NCBI RefSeq assembly: GCF_003261575.2
Contig: NZ_CP036175.1
Location: 4,650,001-4,714,000 of the forward strand
DNA: 64,000 bases
DNA from: Klebsiella huaxiensis
GTDB taxonomy: Bacteria > Pseudomonadota > Gammaproteobacteria > Enterobacterales > Enterobacteriaceae
Direction: 5' to 3'
The translations under genes and the position numbers were made by a program. Under the pieces are notes generated by a model that was not told where the DNA came from, did no database searches, and saw only the letters and a list, made by a program, of their open reading frames with translations. Shown here in pieces: positions 7,710 to 16,903 of the stretch. Numbering within the stretch: position 1 is the stretch's first letter; every line of letters starts with the position of its first letter.

Positions 7710-8594
7710 ATGAAAAAAACATTACTGGCAGCGGGCGCCGCTTTTGCGCTCTCCGCATCTTTCTCTGTCAGCGCGGCAGAAAACGACAAACCGCAGTATC
7801 TGTCTGATTGGTGGCACCAGAGTGTAAACGTGGTGGGTAGCTATCACACCCGTTTTGGGCCGCAGATCCGTAACGATACCTATCTGGAATATGAAGCGTT
7901 CGCCAAGAAAGACTGGTTTGATTTCTATGGCTATATGGATGCGCCGGTCTTCTTCGGTGGTAACACCGACGCAAAAGGTATCTGGAACCACGGTTCGCCG
8001 CTGTTTATGGAAATTGAACCACGCTTCTCTATCGACAAACTGACCGGTACTGACCTCAGCTTCGGTCCGTTCAAAGAGTGGTATTTCGCTAACAACTACA
8101 TCTACGATATGGGCCGTAATAAGTCTGGTCGTCAGAGCACCTGGTATATGGGTCTGGGTACCGATATCGACACCGGTCTGCCGATGAGTCTCTCCCTGAA
8201 CGTGTACGCTAAATACCAGTGGCAAAACTACGAAGCATCGAACGAAAACGAATGGGACGGTTACCGTTTCAAAGTGAAATACTTTGTACCGCTGACCGAT
8301 CTGTGGGGCGGTTCACTGAGCTATATCGGCTTCACCAACTTTGACTGGGGTTCCGATCTGGGCGATGACAACTTCTATGATATGAACGGCAAGCATGCGC
8401 GCACCAGCAACTCCATCGCTTCCAGCCATATTCTGGCCCTGAACTACGATCACTGGCACTACTCTGTCGTGGCGCGTTACTGGCACAATGGCGGCCAGTG
8501 GGCGGACGACGCTAAGCTGAACTTCGGCAACGGCGACTTTAACGTCCGTTCTACCGGCTGGGGTGGTTACCTCGTAGTCGGTTACAACTTCTAA
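7710..8594 (+). CDS. tsx: nucleoside-specific channel Tsx
   Basis: Tsx is a 12-stranded outer-membrane beta barrel that lets nucleosides diffuse into the periplasm; in E. coli it is also the receptor for colicin K and phage T6. The 294-residue precursor has a signal peptide cut near SVSAA, and mature motifs LSDWWHQSVNVVGSYHTRFGP and the aromatic C-terminal GGYLVVGYNF typical for BAM substrates. Length equals E. coli Tsx. A CRP/CytR-type promoter lies upstream and a GC-rich hairpin downstream. Confidence 0.97.
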   Translation: MKKTLLAAGAAFALSASFSVSAAENDKPQYLSDWWHQSVNVVGSYHTRFGPQIRNDTYLEYEAFAKKDWFDFYGYMDAPVFFGGNTDAKGIWNHGSPLFMEIEPRFSIDKLTGTDLSFGPFKEWYFANNYIYDMGRNKSGRQSTWYMGLGTDIDTGLPMSLSLNVYAKYQWQNYEASNENEWDGYRFKVKYFVPLTDLWGGSLSYIGFTNFDWGSDLGDDNFYDMNGKHARTSNSIASSHILALNYDHWHYSVVARYWHNGGQWADDAKLNFGNGDFNVRSTGWGGYLVVGYNF

Positions 8595-8607
8595 TCTGCT
8601 CTGTTTT

Positions 8608-8627
8608 CCCCGGCGTCTGCGCCGGGG
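8608..8627 (+). terminator. hairpin after tsx
   Basis: CCCCGGCG (8608-8615) and CGCCGGGG (8620-8627) form a perfect 8-bp stem with a TCTG loop, 13 nt after the tsx stop and before the convergent regulator gene. The downstream tail (ATACCTCATCTTT) is only partly T-rich. Confidence 0.7.
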
Positions 8628-8638
8628 ATACCTCATCT

Positions 8639-9328
8639 TTAACGATCTTCGCATCTCACCTTGCGCATAAAATCACTCAATGAACGATCGGCTCGTTCGC
8701 TGAAATGACGCCCGGTCACAACAATATCCAGGCAACGATCAAGGCGGAAGCAGCGATAATCTTCACGCAGCTCGCACCAGGTTACCAGCAGCCAGCGCTC
8801 GCCCCAGAAAAAAAGCCCCAGCGGCAACACTTCACGCTGCGAAACGTTTCCAGCTTCATCCCGATAGTTTAGCGCCAGCGCCTGCTGTCCAGAGACCGCC
8901 CGATGAACTAAATCAAACTGGTCTTTAGTGTAGCCCTGAGCGCCAAAATCCGGAGCAAACAAGCGCGACTGTTCCGCCTTGCGCCGACTCTCCTCGGGCA
9001 AAATCGCCAGCACTTTTTCCTGCGCCGACTCCAGCGCTTGAGACAACGACGCGCCGCCCCAGGTCTGCAGCATCCGAATCGCCGCCACCAGCGCTTCGGA
9101 CTCCTGGGTCGTCAGCATCAGCGGCGGTAAATCGTAGCCCGCCAGTAGTCGGTAACCGCTTCCTGCCTCCCCCTCCACCGGCACGCCAGAGAGCGACAGA
9201 TCGCGAATATCACGGTAAATCGTGCGCTCCGACACACCAAGCCGCTCGGCCAGCAGTCCGGCAGTAGTTAACCTTCTCCCCCGCAGGATCTGGACGATTT
9301 GAAAAAGGCGGTCGGCGCGTCGGCTCAT
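8639..9328 (-). CDS. HTH/WYL-domain (YafY-type) transcriptional regulator
   Basis: A 229-residue regulator with an N-terminal winged helix-turn-helix of the HTH_11/DeoR type (about 6-60, with AERLGVSERTIYRDIRDL) and a C-terminal WYL-like ligand domain (about 135-200). It lies 14 nt downstream of a VOC-domain gene in the same direction. WYL regulators of this type often control an adjacent small glyoxalase-fold gene. A palindrome upstream of the VOC gene is a candidate operator. The ligand cannot be told from the sequence. Confidence 0.85.
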   Translation of the reverse strand: MSRRADRLFQIVQILRGRRLTTAGLLAERLGVSERTIYRDIRDLSLSGVPVEGEAGSGYRLLAGYDLPPLMLTTQESEALVAAIRMLQTWGGASLSQALESAQEKVLAILPEESRRKAEQSRLFAPDFGAQGYTKDQFDLVHRAVSGQQALALNYRDEAGNVSQREVLPLGLFFWGERWLLVTWCELREDYRCFRLDRCLDIVVTGRHFSERADRSLSDFMRKVRCEDR

Positions 9329-9342
9329 TTTTGTTATCTCAT

Positions 9343-9708
9343 TTACGCTGGTTGGTGAAGACCTATCCGATTACCCTCGCTATCGATAAACAGGGCAATA
9401 GTGCCGATATCATCCGCCAGCTCAAGCGGGCCAAAAACGCAGCTTCCGCCCGCCGAATTTACACGATCGAGCGTAGCCGCCAGATTGTCAGTATGTAGAT
9501 AGATAATGCATCCCTGATCGGAAGGCTTAACGCCGTCGAACTTTGCCAGCGCACCGCCAGGAGCAGGATCCTGATAAGGAAATACCGCCATTTCAGCACA
9601 GTCCATATTCTCCCGCTTCAGCGTTACCTGCATCACTGGCTCGTAAAACGCCACGGCACGATCCATATCCGCGACCGGAATTTCAAACCAGTTAATCACG
9701 TTGTTCAT
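9343..9708 (-). CDS. VOC (glyoxalase/bleomycin-resistance fold) protein
   Basis: A 121-residue protein of the vicinal-oxygen-chelate fold with two beta-alpha-beta-beta-beta repeats (MNNVINWFEIPVADMDRAVAFYE at the start, GCIIYLHTDNLAATLDRV near the middle, ALFIDSEGNRIGL at the end). These are the signatures of the small VOC proteins often annotated as glyoxalase-like. The start at 9708 is chosen because AGGAGG lies just upstream. The fold covers metalloenzymes and binding proteins alike, so a specific reaction is not assigned. It likely forms an operon with the WYL regulator. Confidence 0.85.
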   Translation of the reverse strand: MNNVINWFEIPVADMDRAVAFYEPVMQVTLKRENMDCAEMAVFPYQDPAPGGALAKFDGVKPSDQGCIIYLHTDNLAATLDRVNSAGGSCVFGPLELADDIGTIALFIDSEGNRIGLHQPA

Positions 9709-9758
9709 ACATCCTCCTGTCCATTGTTTGGGTTCAGGAGGAGTGTATGACAGGGCTA

Positions 9759-9776
9759 CTGACAGCATTATGTCAG
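9759..9776. promoter_or_regulatory. candidate operator upstream of the VOC gene
   Basis: CTGACA-N6-TGTCAG is a perfect inverted repeat 51 nt upstream of the VOC start codon. A further TGACA lies at 9748-9752. It overlaps the 3' end of the M24-family gene. Position suggests a site for the WYL regulator encoded by the second gene of the unit; this is inference. Confidence 0.4.
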
Positions 9777-11164
9777 TATGGTGTGCAAACCAGCGCACAA
9801 TCGGGGTTTAACAGCCACGGACGCAGGTATCCCACGGTGTTGGAAAATGGCAGCACTTCTTCAGGAAGCGAGATACCCAAATGCTCGCGAATATACGTCC
9901 GGCGGGCGACCACTCGTTGCCAAAGCTCGGGGTAGTTCTGCGCCAGCACCTGACGCAGTGCGCTATCTGCAAGCGCCACGGTATCTTCAATGCTTGCGCC
10001 ACCATAGCCCGCCCGGGAAGGAATGATGTCAATTTGCAGTATCATTCCACTCTGTAAGCATGCCGTTGAATTGGGTCCAATAGGCGAGCACAGCCACTCT
10101 TCATCAGCGACCAGGTGTCCTGGGTTCAAATGCCAGTGATACTCCGCCTTCGGCAACACTTGCTCGATTAGCGCATACATATCGCCACCACGCATGCCGA
10201 TACGCAGATTTTCCAGCCAGGTAACCACCGCATTAAAATAGGGCTTCGCCACCACCTCGAGATAATCCGCTACTTCGGGCGCAAGTTCGCTCTCATCCGC
10301 CACCACATAGGCAGCACGGCTACTTAGCCCGCCTTTGAAGCTGGTGGTCAGCGAGAACTTATCCCCATGCTGAATAACCTTGTCACTGGGATAAAGATTC
10401 GCGTGAGCAAAGCGATCGCCGGTAGCAGCAATCATCACCACGCTATTAGGCTGGCCTTCCGCCGCCAGCAGCGCGCCAATTTGCTTTTCCTTTTTTCCTG
10501 GTGCAATAGCGTTAAGGGCGGTCAGAACAGCAGTTGAGGCCAGGTTGGCACCATACTCATAGTGCGCCAGCTCATTGGCATTATTGGTGATTCTCGCCCC
10601 GCTTGCCGGGTTGATAAAAATGCCGGTGGCATTGGTTAATCTCGCCTGCGGCCCGGCAGCCTGGCGAATGGCATCAACGATAAAAGCGGGTAGATCAAAC
10701 ATCTGCGAACGGTCGTCAGCTACACCCGTGAATAATTTCCAACCGGCCAGCCCGATCCTCTTTTCCGCTATTACTCCCGCATCCTGCAGCAACTGCGTCA
10801 GCGTTTTGCTAGTTTCCATCGGCTGGTTCGGCAACGAAAACCACGGCGCGTGGATGACCCGATTATCCAACCGGGCATAGCCTGCAAGCTTAAGATTTTC
10901 GTTACCCAACACCAGCACCGCCTCACCATCCTGATGCAGTACCAGCAGCGCCTCTTCAAAACGGGGAATAAAGCCCGTGAGATACTCGAAATTGCCGCCA
11001 TGCTCTTTATCGGCATACACAATAAGCGTGTCTAACGCTTGCTGACGCATATTCGCCAGCACCTTAGCCCTGCGTTGACGCAAAGTCTCATCGTTGAGAG
11101 TAACGGAAGGCACATCGTGCCAGAGGGTAGGTTGAGCAACGGGGGAAAGAGTTACGACAGCCAT
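9773..11164 (-). CDS. M24 (aminopeptidase P-like) protein, probably non-catalytic
   Basis: A 463-residue pita-bread-fold protein with a creatinase/prolidase-type N-terminal domain (about 20-170) and a C-terminal M24 domain. The start is the ATG at 11164 after GGAGAA. The M24 landmarks are altered. The GD-x-V-x-x-D segment that carries the two metal-binding aspartates reads GDKFSLTTSFKGGLSSRAAY, with no aspartate at either expected place. NPGHLVADE keeps the histidine region, one acidic ligand position reads IDIIPS, and SIEDTVAL keeps the last glutamate. Loss of peptidase activity is inferred. The gene lies between the secF terminator and the VOC gene. Confidence 0.8.
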   Translation of the reverse strand: MAVVTLSPVAQPTLWHDVPSVTLNDETLRQRRAKVLANMRQQALDTLIVYADKEHGGNFEYLTGFIPRFEEALLVLHQDGEAVLVLGNENLKLAGYARLDNRVIHAPWFSLPNQPMETSKTLTQLLQDAGVIAEKRIGLAGWKLFTGVADDRSQMFDLPAFIVDAIRQAAGPQARLTNATGIFINPASGARITNNANELAHYEYGANLASTAVLTALNAIAPGKKEKQIGALLAAEGQPNSVVMIAATGDRFAHANLYPSDKVIQHGDKFSLTTSFKGGLSSRAAYVVADESELAPEVADYLEVVAKPYFNAVVTWLENLRIGMRGGDMYALIEQVLPKAEYHWHLNPGHLVADEEWLCSPIGPNSTACLQSGMILQIDIIPSRAGYGGASIEDTVALADSALRQVLAQNYPELWQRVVARRTYIREHLGISLPEEVLPFSNTVGYLRPWLLNPDCALVCTPY

Positions 11165-11228
11165 TGGCAATTCTCCATGTCATTTCACGCTGATACTGGA
11201 GAGTAACCAAAATCCGGCCAACTGTAAT

Positions 11229-11256
11229 AAAAAAATCCCGGCCTTGCGACCGGGAT
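11229..11256 (-). terminator. intrinsic terminator of the secDF operon
   Basis: Read on the minus strand, ATCCCGG (11250-11256) and CCGGGAT (11235-11241) pair over 7 bp around an 8-nt loop, followed by a run of T. It lies just after the secF stop codon. Confidence 0.88.
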
Positions 11257-11279
11257 TCGTTTATCAACGTACAATTGCC

Positions 11280-12251
11280 TTACGGCAGAATTGACGGCTG
11301 ATCTGCCCCTTCTTTCTCGACTTTCTGCTGCAGCATGTGCTCGCGCTTCATGCCCAGCTTCAGCGCCAGTGCGGACGCCACGTAGATAGAAGAAGCCGTA
11401 CCAATGGAGACACCAATCAACATGGTCAGCGAGAAGCCTTCCAGAATCGGGCCACCAAAGAGATACAGCATCAGGATAACCATTAAGGTGGTCCCGGATG
11501 TGATCAAGGTACGGTGCAACGTCTGCGTCAATGACACGTTGAAGATTTCGTACGGCGTACCGCGGCGAATCTTACGGAAGTTTTCACGAATACGGTCAGA
11601 TACCACAATGCTATCGTTTAGCGAGTAACCGATAACCGACATCAACGATGCCACGATGGTCAGGTCAATCTCGATATGCAGCAGCGACAGCACGCCCATG
11701 GTAATCACCACGTCGTGCGCCAGCGAGATAACAACCCCGGCCGCCAGACGCCATTCAAAACGGATACCGACGTAGATCAGGATACACACCAGCGCCGCTA
11801 TCAGCGCCAGCGCACCGGTCTGCGCAAGGTCGGCCCCGACGCTTGGCCCGACGAATTCAATTCGTTTGACCGTCGCGCTCTGGCTGGTCGATTCGTTAAT
11901 CACGTTAACGACCTTGCTACCCAGTTCCTGGCTGCCGTTAGCATCATGCACCGGCGGCATACGCACCATGATGTCGCGGCTGCTGCCAAAGTTCTGCAAC
12001 TGCGGCTCTTCAAAACCCGCCTTTTGCAGCGATACTCGCACCTGGTCCATATCGACAGGTTTTTCCAGGGTAATCTCAATCACCGTACCGCCGGTGAAAT
12101 CCAGACCCCAGTTAAACCCGCGCACGCCAATAATGGCGATGGACAAAATCAGCAAAAAACCTGAAATGCCAAAGGCCCAGTAGTCCCAGCGCATAAAGTC
12201 CCAGACTTTACGGCCGTGGTTCAATTGTTCAACAGTATATTCCTGTGCCAC
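11280..12251 (-). CDS. secF: protein translocase subunit SecF
   Basis: SecF pairs with SecD in the inner membrane to pull exported proteins through SecYEG using the proton gradient. The 323 residues show TM1 (near 25-45), a periplasmic P1-like region with GLDFTGGTVIEI, and the five-helix RND core (FVGPSVGADLAQTGALAL, ISLAHDVVITMGVLSL, VIGYSLNDSIVVSDRIREN). It starts 10 nt after secD and ends before a strong terminator. Full family length. Confidence 0.98.
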   Translation of the reverse strand: MAQEYTVEQLNHGRKVWDFMRWDYWAFGISGFLLILSIAIIGVRGFNWGLDFTGGTVIEITLEKPVDMDQVRVSLQKAGFEEPQLQNFGSSRDIMVRMPPVHDANGSQELGSKVVNVINESTSQSATVKRIEFVGPSVGADLAQTGALALIAALVCILIYVGIRFEWRLAAGVVISLAHDVVITMGVLSLLHIEIDLTIVASLMSVIGYSLNDSIVVSDRIRENFRKIRRGTPYEIFNVSLTQTLHRTLITSGTTLMVILMLYLFGGPILEGFSLTMLIGVSIGTASSIYVASALALKLGMKREHMLQQKVEKEGADQPSILP

Positions 12252-12261
12252 AACGCACTCC

Positions 12262-14109
12262 TCAGATAGACAGCTTTTTAACGCGCTTGCCGCCGTACAG
12301 CAGGTTCACGATGGCACGGGTGCCGATGATAGCGGTAAACATTGAGGTTGCGATACCGATACCGGTGGTGATCGCAAACCCTTTAATGGCACCGGTACCG
12401 ACCGCGTACAGGATAAGAACTTTGATTAGCGTCGTAATGTTGGCATCAAAGATGGAACTGAAAGCACCAGCATAGCCTTCATGGATCGCCTGCTGTATAG
12501 AGCGCCCGTTACTCAGTTCTTCTTTAATGCGTTCGTTAATCAGAACGTTCGCATCGACCGCCACCGCAAGGGTTAAGACGATCCCCGCAATACCCGGCAT
12601 GGTCAGCGTCGCCCCCGGAATCAGGGACATAATACCGACAATCAGCACCAGGTTAGCAATCAGCGCCGAGGTCGCAATCAGACCAAACTTCTTATAGAAG
12701 AAGATCATAAACAGGATGGAGACCACCAGACCGGCCAGACACGCTTCCAGGCCCTGCTTGATGTTCTGCATACCCAAAGTTGGGCCAATGGTACGTTCTT
12801 CAACAATCTGAATCGGCGCAATCAACGCACCGGCACGCAGCAGCAGAGAGAGCTGACGCGCTTCAGTAGGGTTGCTGATACCGGTAATACGGAAGCTGTT
12901 ACCCAGACGAGACTGGATGTTGGCGATGTTAATCACCTCTTCCTCTTTCGCCAGAATCGCACGGCCGTTGGCATCTTTCTTACCGCTGTCTTTGTACTCC
13001 ACAAACAGGGTCGCCATCGGTTTACCGATATTGTCCTTGGTGAAGTTAGACATGATGTTGCCACCAGCGCTATCCAGAGAGATGTTAACCTGCGCCTGGT
13101 TGTACTCATCCATGCTCGACGTTGAGTCGGTGATATGGTCACCGGTGAGGATTACGCGCTTGTACAGCACAACCGGCTGTCCTTCACGGGTAAACTTCAC
13201 TTCAGAGTCGCCCGGTACACGGCCGGAAGCCGCTGCAGAGCTGTCAACGTTGGTATTAACCAGACGGAATTCCAGCGTCGCGGTCGCGCCCAGAATCTCT
13301 TTAGCGCGCGCGGTATCCTGGATACCTGGCAGCTCAACCACAATACGATCGGAACCCTGACGCTGAACCAGAGGTTCGGCAACACCCAGTTGGTTTACAC
13401 GGTTACGCAGGATATTGATGTTCTGCTGAACGGCATATTCGCGGGCTTCTTTCAGACGGTCGTCAGTCATCACCGCTTTCAGGCCAGTGCTGCCCTGAGT
13501 AGAGATAACCAGATCGCGATGGCGAGGGCTTAGATATGAGATAGCCTGGTCGCGGGCCGCGCTATCGCGGAAAGCGATGCTCAGACCATAGTTGTCTTCC
13601 TTGCGCACGGTCGCGTAAGGAATGCTTTTATCACGCAGCTCGCCGCGCAGGCTGTCGATGTTTTGTTCCTGCAGTTTGCCCAAGGCGGTGTCCATGTCAA
13701 CTTCCATCAGGAAGTGCACGCCGCCGCGCAGGTCAAGACCCAGCTTCATCGGTTCGGCATACATGGCCGCCAGCCAGCGCGGGGTTGCCGGAGCAAGGTT
13801 AAGCGCCACGACGTATTTGTCACCCAGCACGCCCATCAGCGCTTCGCGCGCGCGCAGCTGGATATCGGTGGAGTCGAAGCGCGCAAGAATTGCGCCCTCT
13901 TCCAGTGCCACAGACTTCGCGGTAATTTTTTCTTCTTGTAGTGTTTTCTGGACCTGGATCAGCGTTTGCTCACTGGCGGCGACGCCGCGCGCGCCAGTGA
14001 TTTGAACGGCCGGATCCTCACCATACAGGTTGGGAAGCGCATACACTAAGCCGACGACAATAACGACGACCAGCATGATGTACTTCCACAAAGGATAACG
14101 GTTTAACAC
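12262..14109 (-). CDS. secD: protein translocase subunit SecD
   Basis: A 615-residue RND-family subunit of the SecDF-YajC complex. It has TM1 at about 9-27, a large periplasmic P1 region with LGLDLRGGVHFLMEVD, and a C-terminal six-helix RND core with GIVLTLAVAVDANVLINERIKEE, the conserved aspartate/arginine proton path region. E. coli SecD is 615 residues. It lies between yajC (27 nt gap) and secF (10 nt gap), the canonical tgt-yajC-secD-secF order. Confidence 0.98.
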   Translation of the reverse strand: MLNRYPLWKYIMLVVVIVVGLVYALPNLYGEDPAVQITGARGVAASEQTLIQVQKTLQEEKITAKSVALEEGAILARFDSTDIQLRAREALMGVLGDKYVVALNLAPATPRWLAAMYAEPMKLGLDLRGGVHFLMEVDMDTALGKLQEQNIDSLRGELRDKSIPYATVRKEDNYGLSIAFRDSAARDQAISYLSPRHRDLVISTQGSTGLKAVMTDDRLKEAREYAVQQNINILRNRVNQLGVAEPLVQRQGSDRIVVELPGIQDTARAKEILGATATLEFRLVNTNVDSSAAASGRVPGDSEVKFTREGQPVVLYKRVILTGDHITDSTSSMDEYNQAQVNISLDSAGGNIMSNFTKDNIGKPMATLFVEYKDSGKKDANGRAILAKEEEVINIANIQSRLGNSFRITGISNPTEARQLSLLLRAGALIAPIQIVEERTIGPTLGMQNIKQGLEACLAGLVVSILFMIFFYKKFGLIATSALIANLVLIVGIMSLIPGATLTMPGIAGIVLTLAVAVDANVLINERIKEELSNGRSIQQAIHEGYAGAFSSIFDANITTLIKVLILYAVGTGAIKGFAITTGIGIATSMFTAIIGTRAIVNLLYGGKRVKKLSI

Positions 14110-14136
14110 GGCAGTTCCCTTAGGGAAAATGGGTAA

Positions 14137-14469
14137 TTACAGCGCTTTCATAGTGCCTTTCGGCAGAACGGCAGCTACGAAGTCACGTTTGATAACCACT
14201 TCGGTGGTATCGTTCAGCGCAATAGCGATGTATCCGCTTTCCGCAACTTTAGTCACACGCCCAACCAGGCCACCGTTGGTCAGCACTTCATCGCCTTTGG
14301 CAATGGAGTTCATCAGGTTTTTATGTTCCTTGGTGCGTTTCTGCTGTGGGCGCAGGATCATGAAGTAAAAAATCAGACCAAACACCACCAGCATCAGAAT
14401 CAGAGACATCGGGCTGCCCTGCGCTGCGCCACCGGTTGCTGCTACCGCATCAGAAATAAAAAAGCTCAT
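14137..14469 (-). CDS. yajC: preprotein translocase accessory subunit YajC
   Basis: YajC is a small single-pass inner-membrane protein that co-purifies with SecDF. From the ATG at 14469 it is 110 residues, identical in length to E. coli YajC. The transmembrane helix is about residues 19-40 (MSLILMLVVFGLIFYFMI), followed by the cytosolic RPQQKRTKEHKNLM stretch and a small beta domain. An upstream in-frame ATG would overlap tgt and is not used. SD GAGGGAA lies directly upstream. Confidence 0.97.
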   Translation of the reverse strand: MSFFISDAVAATGGAAQGSPMSLILMLVVFGLIFYFMILRPQQKRTKEHKNLMNSIAKGDEVLTNGGLVGRVTKVAESGYIAIALNDTTEVVIKRDFVAAVLPKGTMKAL

Positions 14470-14491
14470 TGAAATTCCCTCATTATTAAAA

Positions 14492-15619
14492 TTAGTCAAC
14501 GTTCAAAGGTGGAACGGTTCGACCTTGACGTTGGTAAAAATCGGTCACGAAGCTCTCTAATTTACCCTCTTCGATAGCCTTGCGTAAACCAGCCATTAAA
14601 CGCTGATAATAACGCAGGTTATGAATGGTATTGAGGCGCGCGCCCAATATTTCGTTGCAACGGTCGAGATGATGCAAGTAAGCGCGTGAATAATTGCGAC
14701 AAGTGTAGCAATCACACTCCGCATCCAACGTCGCAGTATCGCTCTTGTGCTTCGCGTTGCGGATTTTCACCACGCCATCGGTGACGAACAGGTGGCCGTT
14801 GCGCGCGTTGCGCGTCGGCATGACGCAGTCGAACATATCGATCCCGCGACGCACCCCTTCAACCAGATCTTCCGGCTTACCGACGCCCATCAGATATCGC
14901 GGTTTGTCGGCCGGGATCTGCGGGCAGACGTGCTCCAGAATACGGTGCATATCTTCCTTCGGCTCGCCAACAGCCAAACCGCCGACAGCGTAGCCATCAA
15001 AGCCAATATCTACCAGACCTTTAACAGAGATATCACGTAAATCTTCGTAAACGCTGCCCTGAATGATGCCAAATAGCGCGTTTTTGTTGCCCAGACCGTC
15101 GAAACGGTCGCGGCTACGTTTAGCCCAGCGCAGAGACATTTCCATCGAGCGCTTAGCGTAATCCCAGTCCGCCGGGTAAGGCGTACACTCGTCGAAGATC
15201 ATCACGATGTCAGAACCGAGATCGTACTGAATCTCCATCGATTTTTCCGGATCGAGGAAAATCGGATCGCCGTTGATCGGGTTACGGAAGTGCACGCCCT
15301 GCTCGGTGATCTTACGAATATCGCCGAGGCTGAAGACCTGGAAACCGCCGGAATCGGTGAGAATCGGCCCTTTCCACTGCATAAAGTCGTGCAGGTCGCC
15401 GTGCAGCTTCATGATCTCCTGGCCCGGACGCAGCCACAGGTGGAATGTATTACCGAGGATGATTTGCGCGCCGGTCGCTTTCACTTCCTCCGGCGTCATC
15501 CCTTTTACGGTGCCGTAAGTGCCGACGGGCATAAATGCTGGCGTTTCAACAACGCCGCGCTCAAACACAAGACGGCCGCGACGCGCGCGACCATCGGTGG
15601 TATCTAACTCAAATTTCAT
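14492..15619 (-). CDS. tgt: tRNA-guanine transglycosylase
   Basis: Tgt exchanges guanine-34 of GUN-anticodon tRNAs for preQ1 in queuosine synthesis. The 375-residue protein has the DSGGFQVFSLG segment (general acid aspartate), FDCVMPTRNARNG (nucleophilic aspartate and specificity loop) and the zinc site CDCYTC...H near the C-terminus. It is followed by yajC-secD-secF and preceded by queA, whose product acts in the next step on the same tRNAs. A weak CGTCAGA/TCTGACG hairpin lies in the queA-tgt gap just upstream of the SD. Confidence 0.98.
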   Translation of the reverse strand: MKFELDTTDGRARRGRLVFERGVVETPAFMPVGTYGTVKGMTPEEVKATGAQIILGNTFHLWLRPGQEIMKLHGDLHDFMQWKGPILTDSGGFQVFSLGDIRKITEQGVHFRNPINGDPIFLDPEKSMEIQYDLGSDIVMIFDECTPYPADWDYAKRSMEMSLRWAKRSRDRFDGLGNKNALFGIIQGSVYEDLRDISVKGLVDIGFDGYAVGGLAVGEPKEDMHRILEHVCPQIPADKPRYLMGVGKPEDLVEGVRRGIDMFDCVMPTRNARNGHLFVTDGVVKIRNAKHKSDTATLDAECDCYTCRNYSRAYLHHLDRCNEILGARLNTIHNLRYYQRLMAGLRKAIEEGKLESFVTDFYQRQGRTVPPLNVD

Positions 15620-15672
15620 TATTACTCCTGCGTCAGAAAAACAGTCTGACGTTAAACACTCGTGTCGCGGAC

Positions 15673-16743
15673 TTATTCCCCAACACGCTCAAAAATAGCC
15701 TGCGGATTGTACGTGATAAACATCGCGTCCCCGTAGCTAAAAAAGCGATAATTTTGTTCTACCGCAGCCTTATAGGCATTCATGGTGTGCTGATAACCAG
15801 CAAACGCAGAAACCAGCATAATCAGTGTCGATTCAGGCAGATGGAAGTTGGTCACTAACGCATCTATCACTTTGTACTGATAGCCAGGATAGATAAAAAT
15901 CTGCGTATCGTCGAAAAAAGGCTCAATCAGGTCGTTTTTTGCCGCCTGGGCCGCACTTTCCAGCGAGCGCACCGACGTTGTTCCAACGGCAATCACCCGG
16001 TTGCCGCGCGCTTTTGCCGCCAGAACCGCGTCGACCACATCCTGCGGCACTTCCGCATATTCGGAATGCATAATGTGGTCTTCGATTGAATCTACGCGCA
16101 CCGGCTGGAACGTCCCGGCTCCCACGTGTAGCGTAACGAACGCCGTTTCGATACCTTTTTCGCGCAGTGCCGCCAGCAGTGGGTCGTCAAAGTGCAGACC
16201 AGCGGTCGGCGCGGCAACAGCGCCAGGCTTAGTGCTATAGACCGTTTGATACAGCTCGCGGTCTGCTTCTTCATCCGGGCGGTCAATATATGGCGGCAGC
16301 GGCATATGGCCGATGGCGTTAAGGATATCCAGTACCGGGCGCGAGTCGTTGAATTCGACTTCAAATAGCGCACCGTGACGCGCCAGCATGGTGGCGTTAA
16401 TGCTTTCATCATCACCGAGCAGCAGCTCGGCACCGGGTTTCGGCGCTTTAGAAGCGCGAATATGTGCCAGAATACGTTTATCATCGAGCATACGCTCGAC
16501 CAGCACTTCAATCTTGCCACCGCTGGCTTTGCGGCCAAACAGACGGGCCGGGATCACGCGGGTATTGTTAAAGACCAGCAGATCTCCAGGGTTGAGCTTA
16601 TCGAGTAAATCGGTGAAAGTACCGTGCGTCAGCGCGCCCGTCGGCCCATCTAGTGACAGCAAGCGGCAGCTGCTGCGCTCAGGCATGGGATAGTGGGCAA
16701 TCAGGGATTCGGGTAATTCAAAGGAAAAATCGGCAACGCGCAT
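15673..16743 (-). CDS. queA: S-adenosylmethionine:tRNA ribosyltransferase-isomerase
   Basis: QueA transfers and isomerises the ribosyl group of SAM onto preQ1-tRNA to give epoxyqueuosine. The 356-residue protein has family segments FELPESLIAHYPMPERSSCRLL at the N-terminus, NNTRVIPARL, APTAGLHF and VTNFHLPESTLIMLVSAF. It is the first gene of the queA-tgt-yajC-secDF cluster and is divergent from acpH. The shared 160-bp gap should hold both promoters; no operator was recognised there. Confidence 0.98.
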   Translation of the reverse strand: MRVADFSFELPESLIAHYPMPERSSCRLLSLDGPTGALTHGTFTDLLDKLNPGDLLVFNNTRVIPARLFGRKASGGKIEVLVERMLDDKRILAHIRASKAPKPGAELLLGDDESINATMLARHGALFEVEFNDSRPVLDILNAIGHMPLPPYIDRPDEEADRELYQTVYSTKPGAVAAPTAGLHFDDPLLAALREKGIETAFVTLHVGAGTFQPVRVDSIEDHIMHSEYAEVPQDVVDAVLAAKARGNRVIAVGTTSVRSLESAAQAAKNDLIEPFFDDTQIFIYPGYQYKVIDALVTNFHLPESTLIMLVSAFAGYQHTMNAYKAAVEQNYRFFSYGDAMFITYNPQAIFERVGE

Positions 16744-16903
16744 GACGGTAACTCAGACTTAATAAAGAGGCGGGTAGTCTAGTGCCGGGAGGTTCTCCCT
16801 GCAACCGTTACCCTACTCAACGCCGGATATAATAGCTGAACACAATAATTAACCTGCAAGAACGGCAAAACGGTCAGTGACCATGTGAAGGATTGAAGTC
16901 GAT

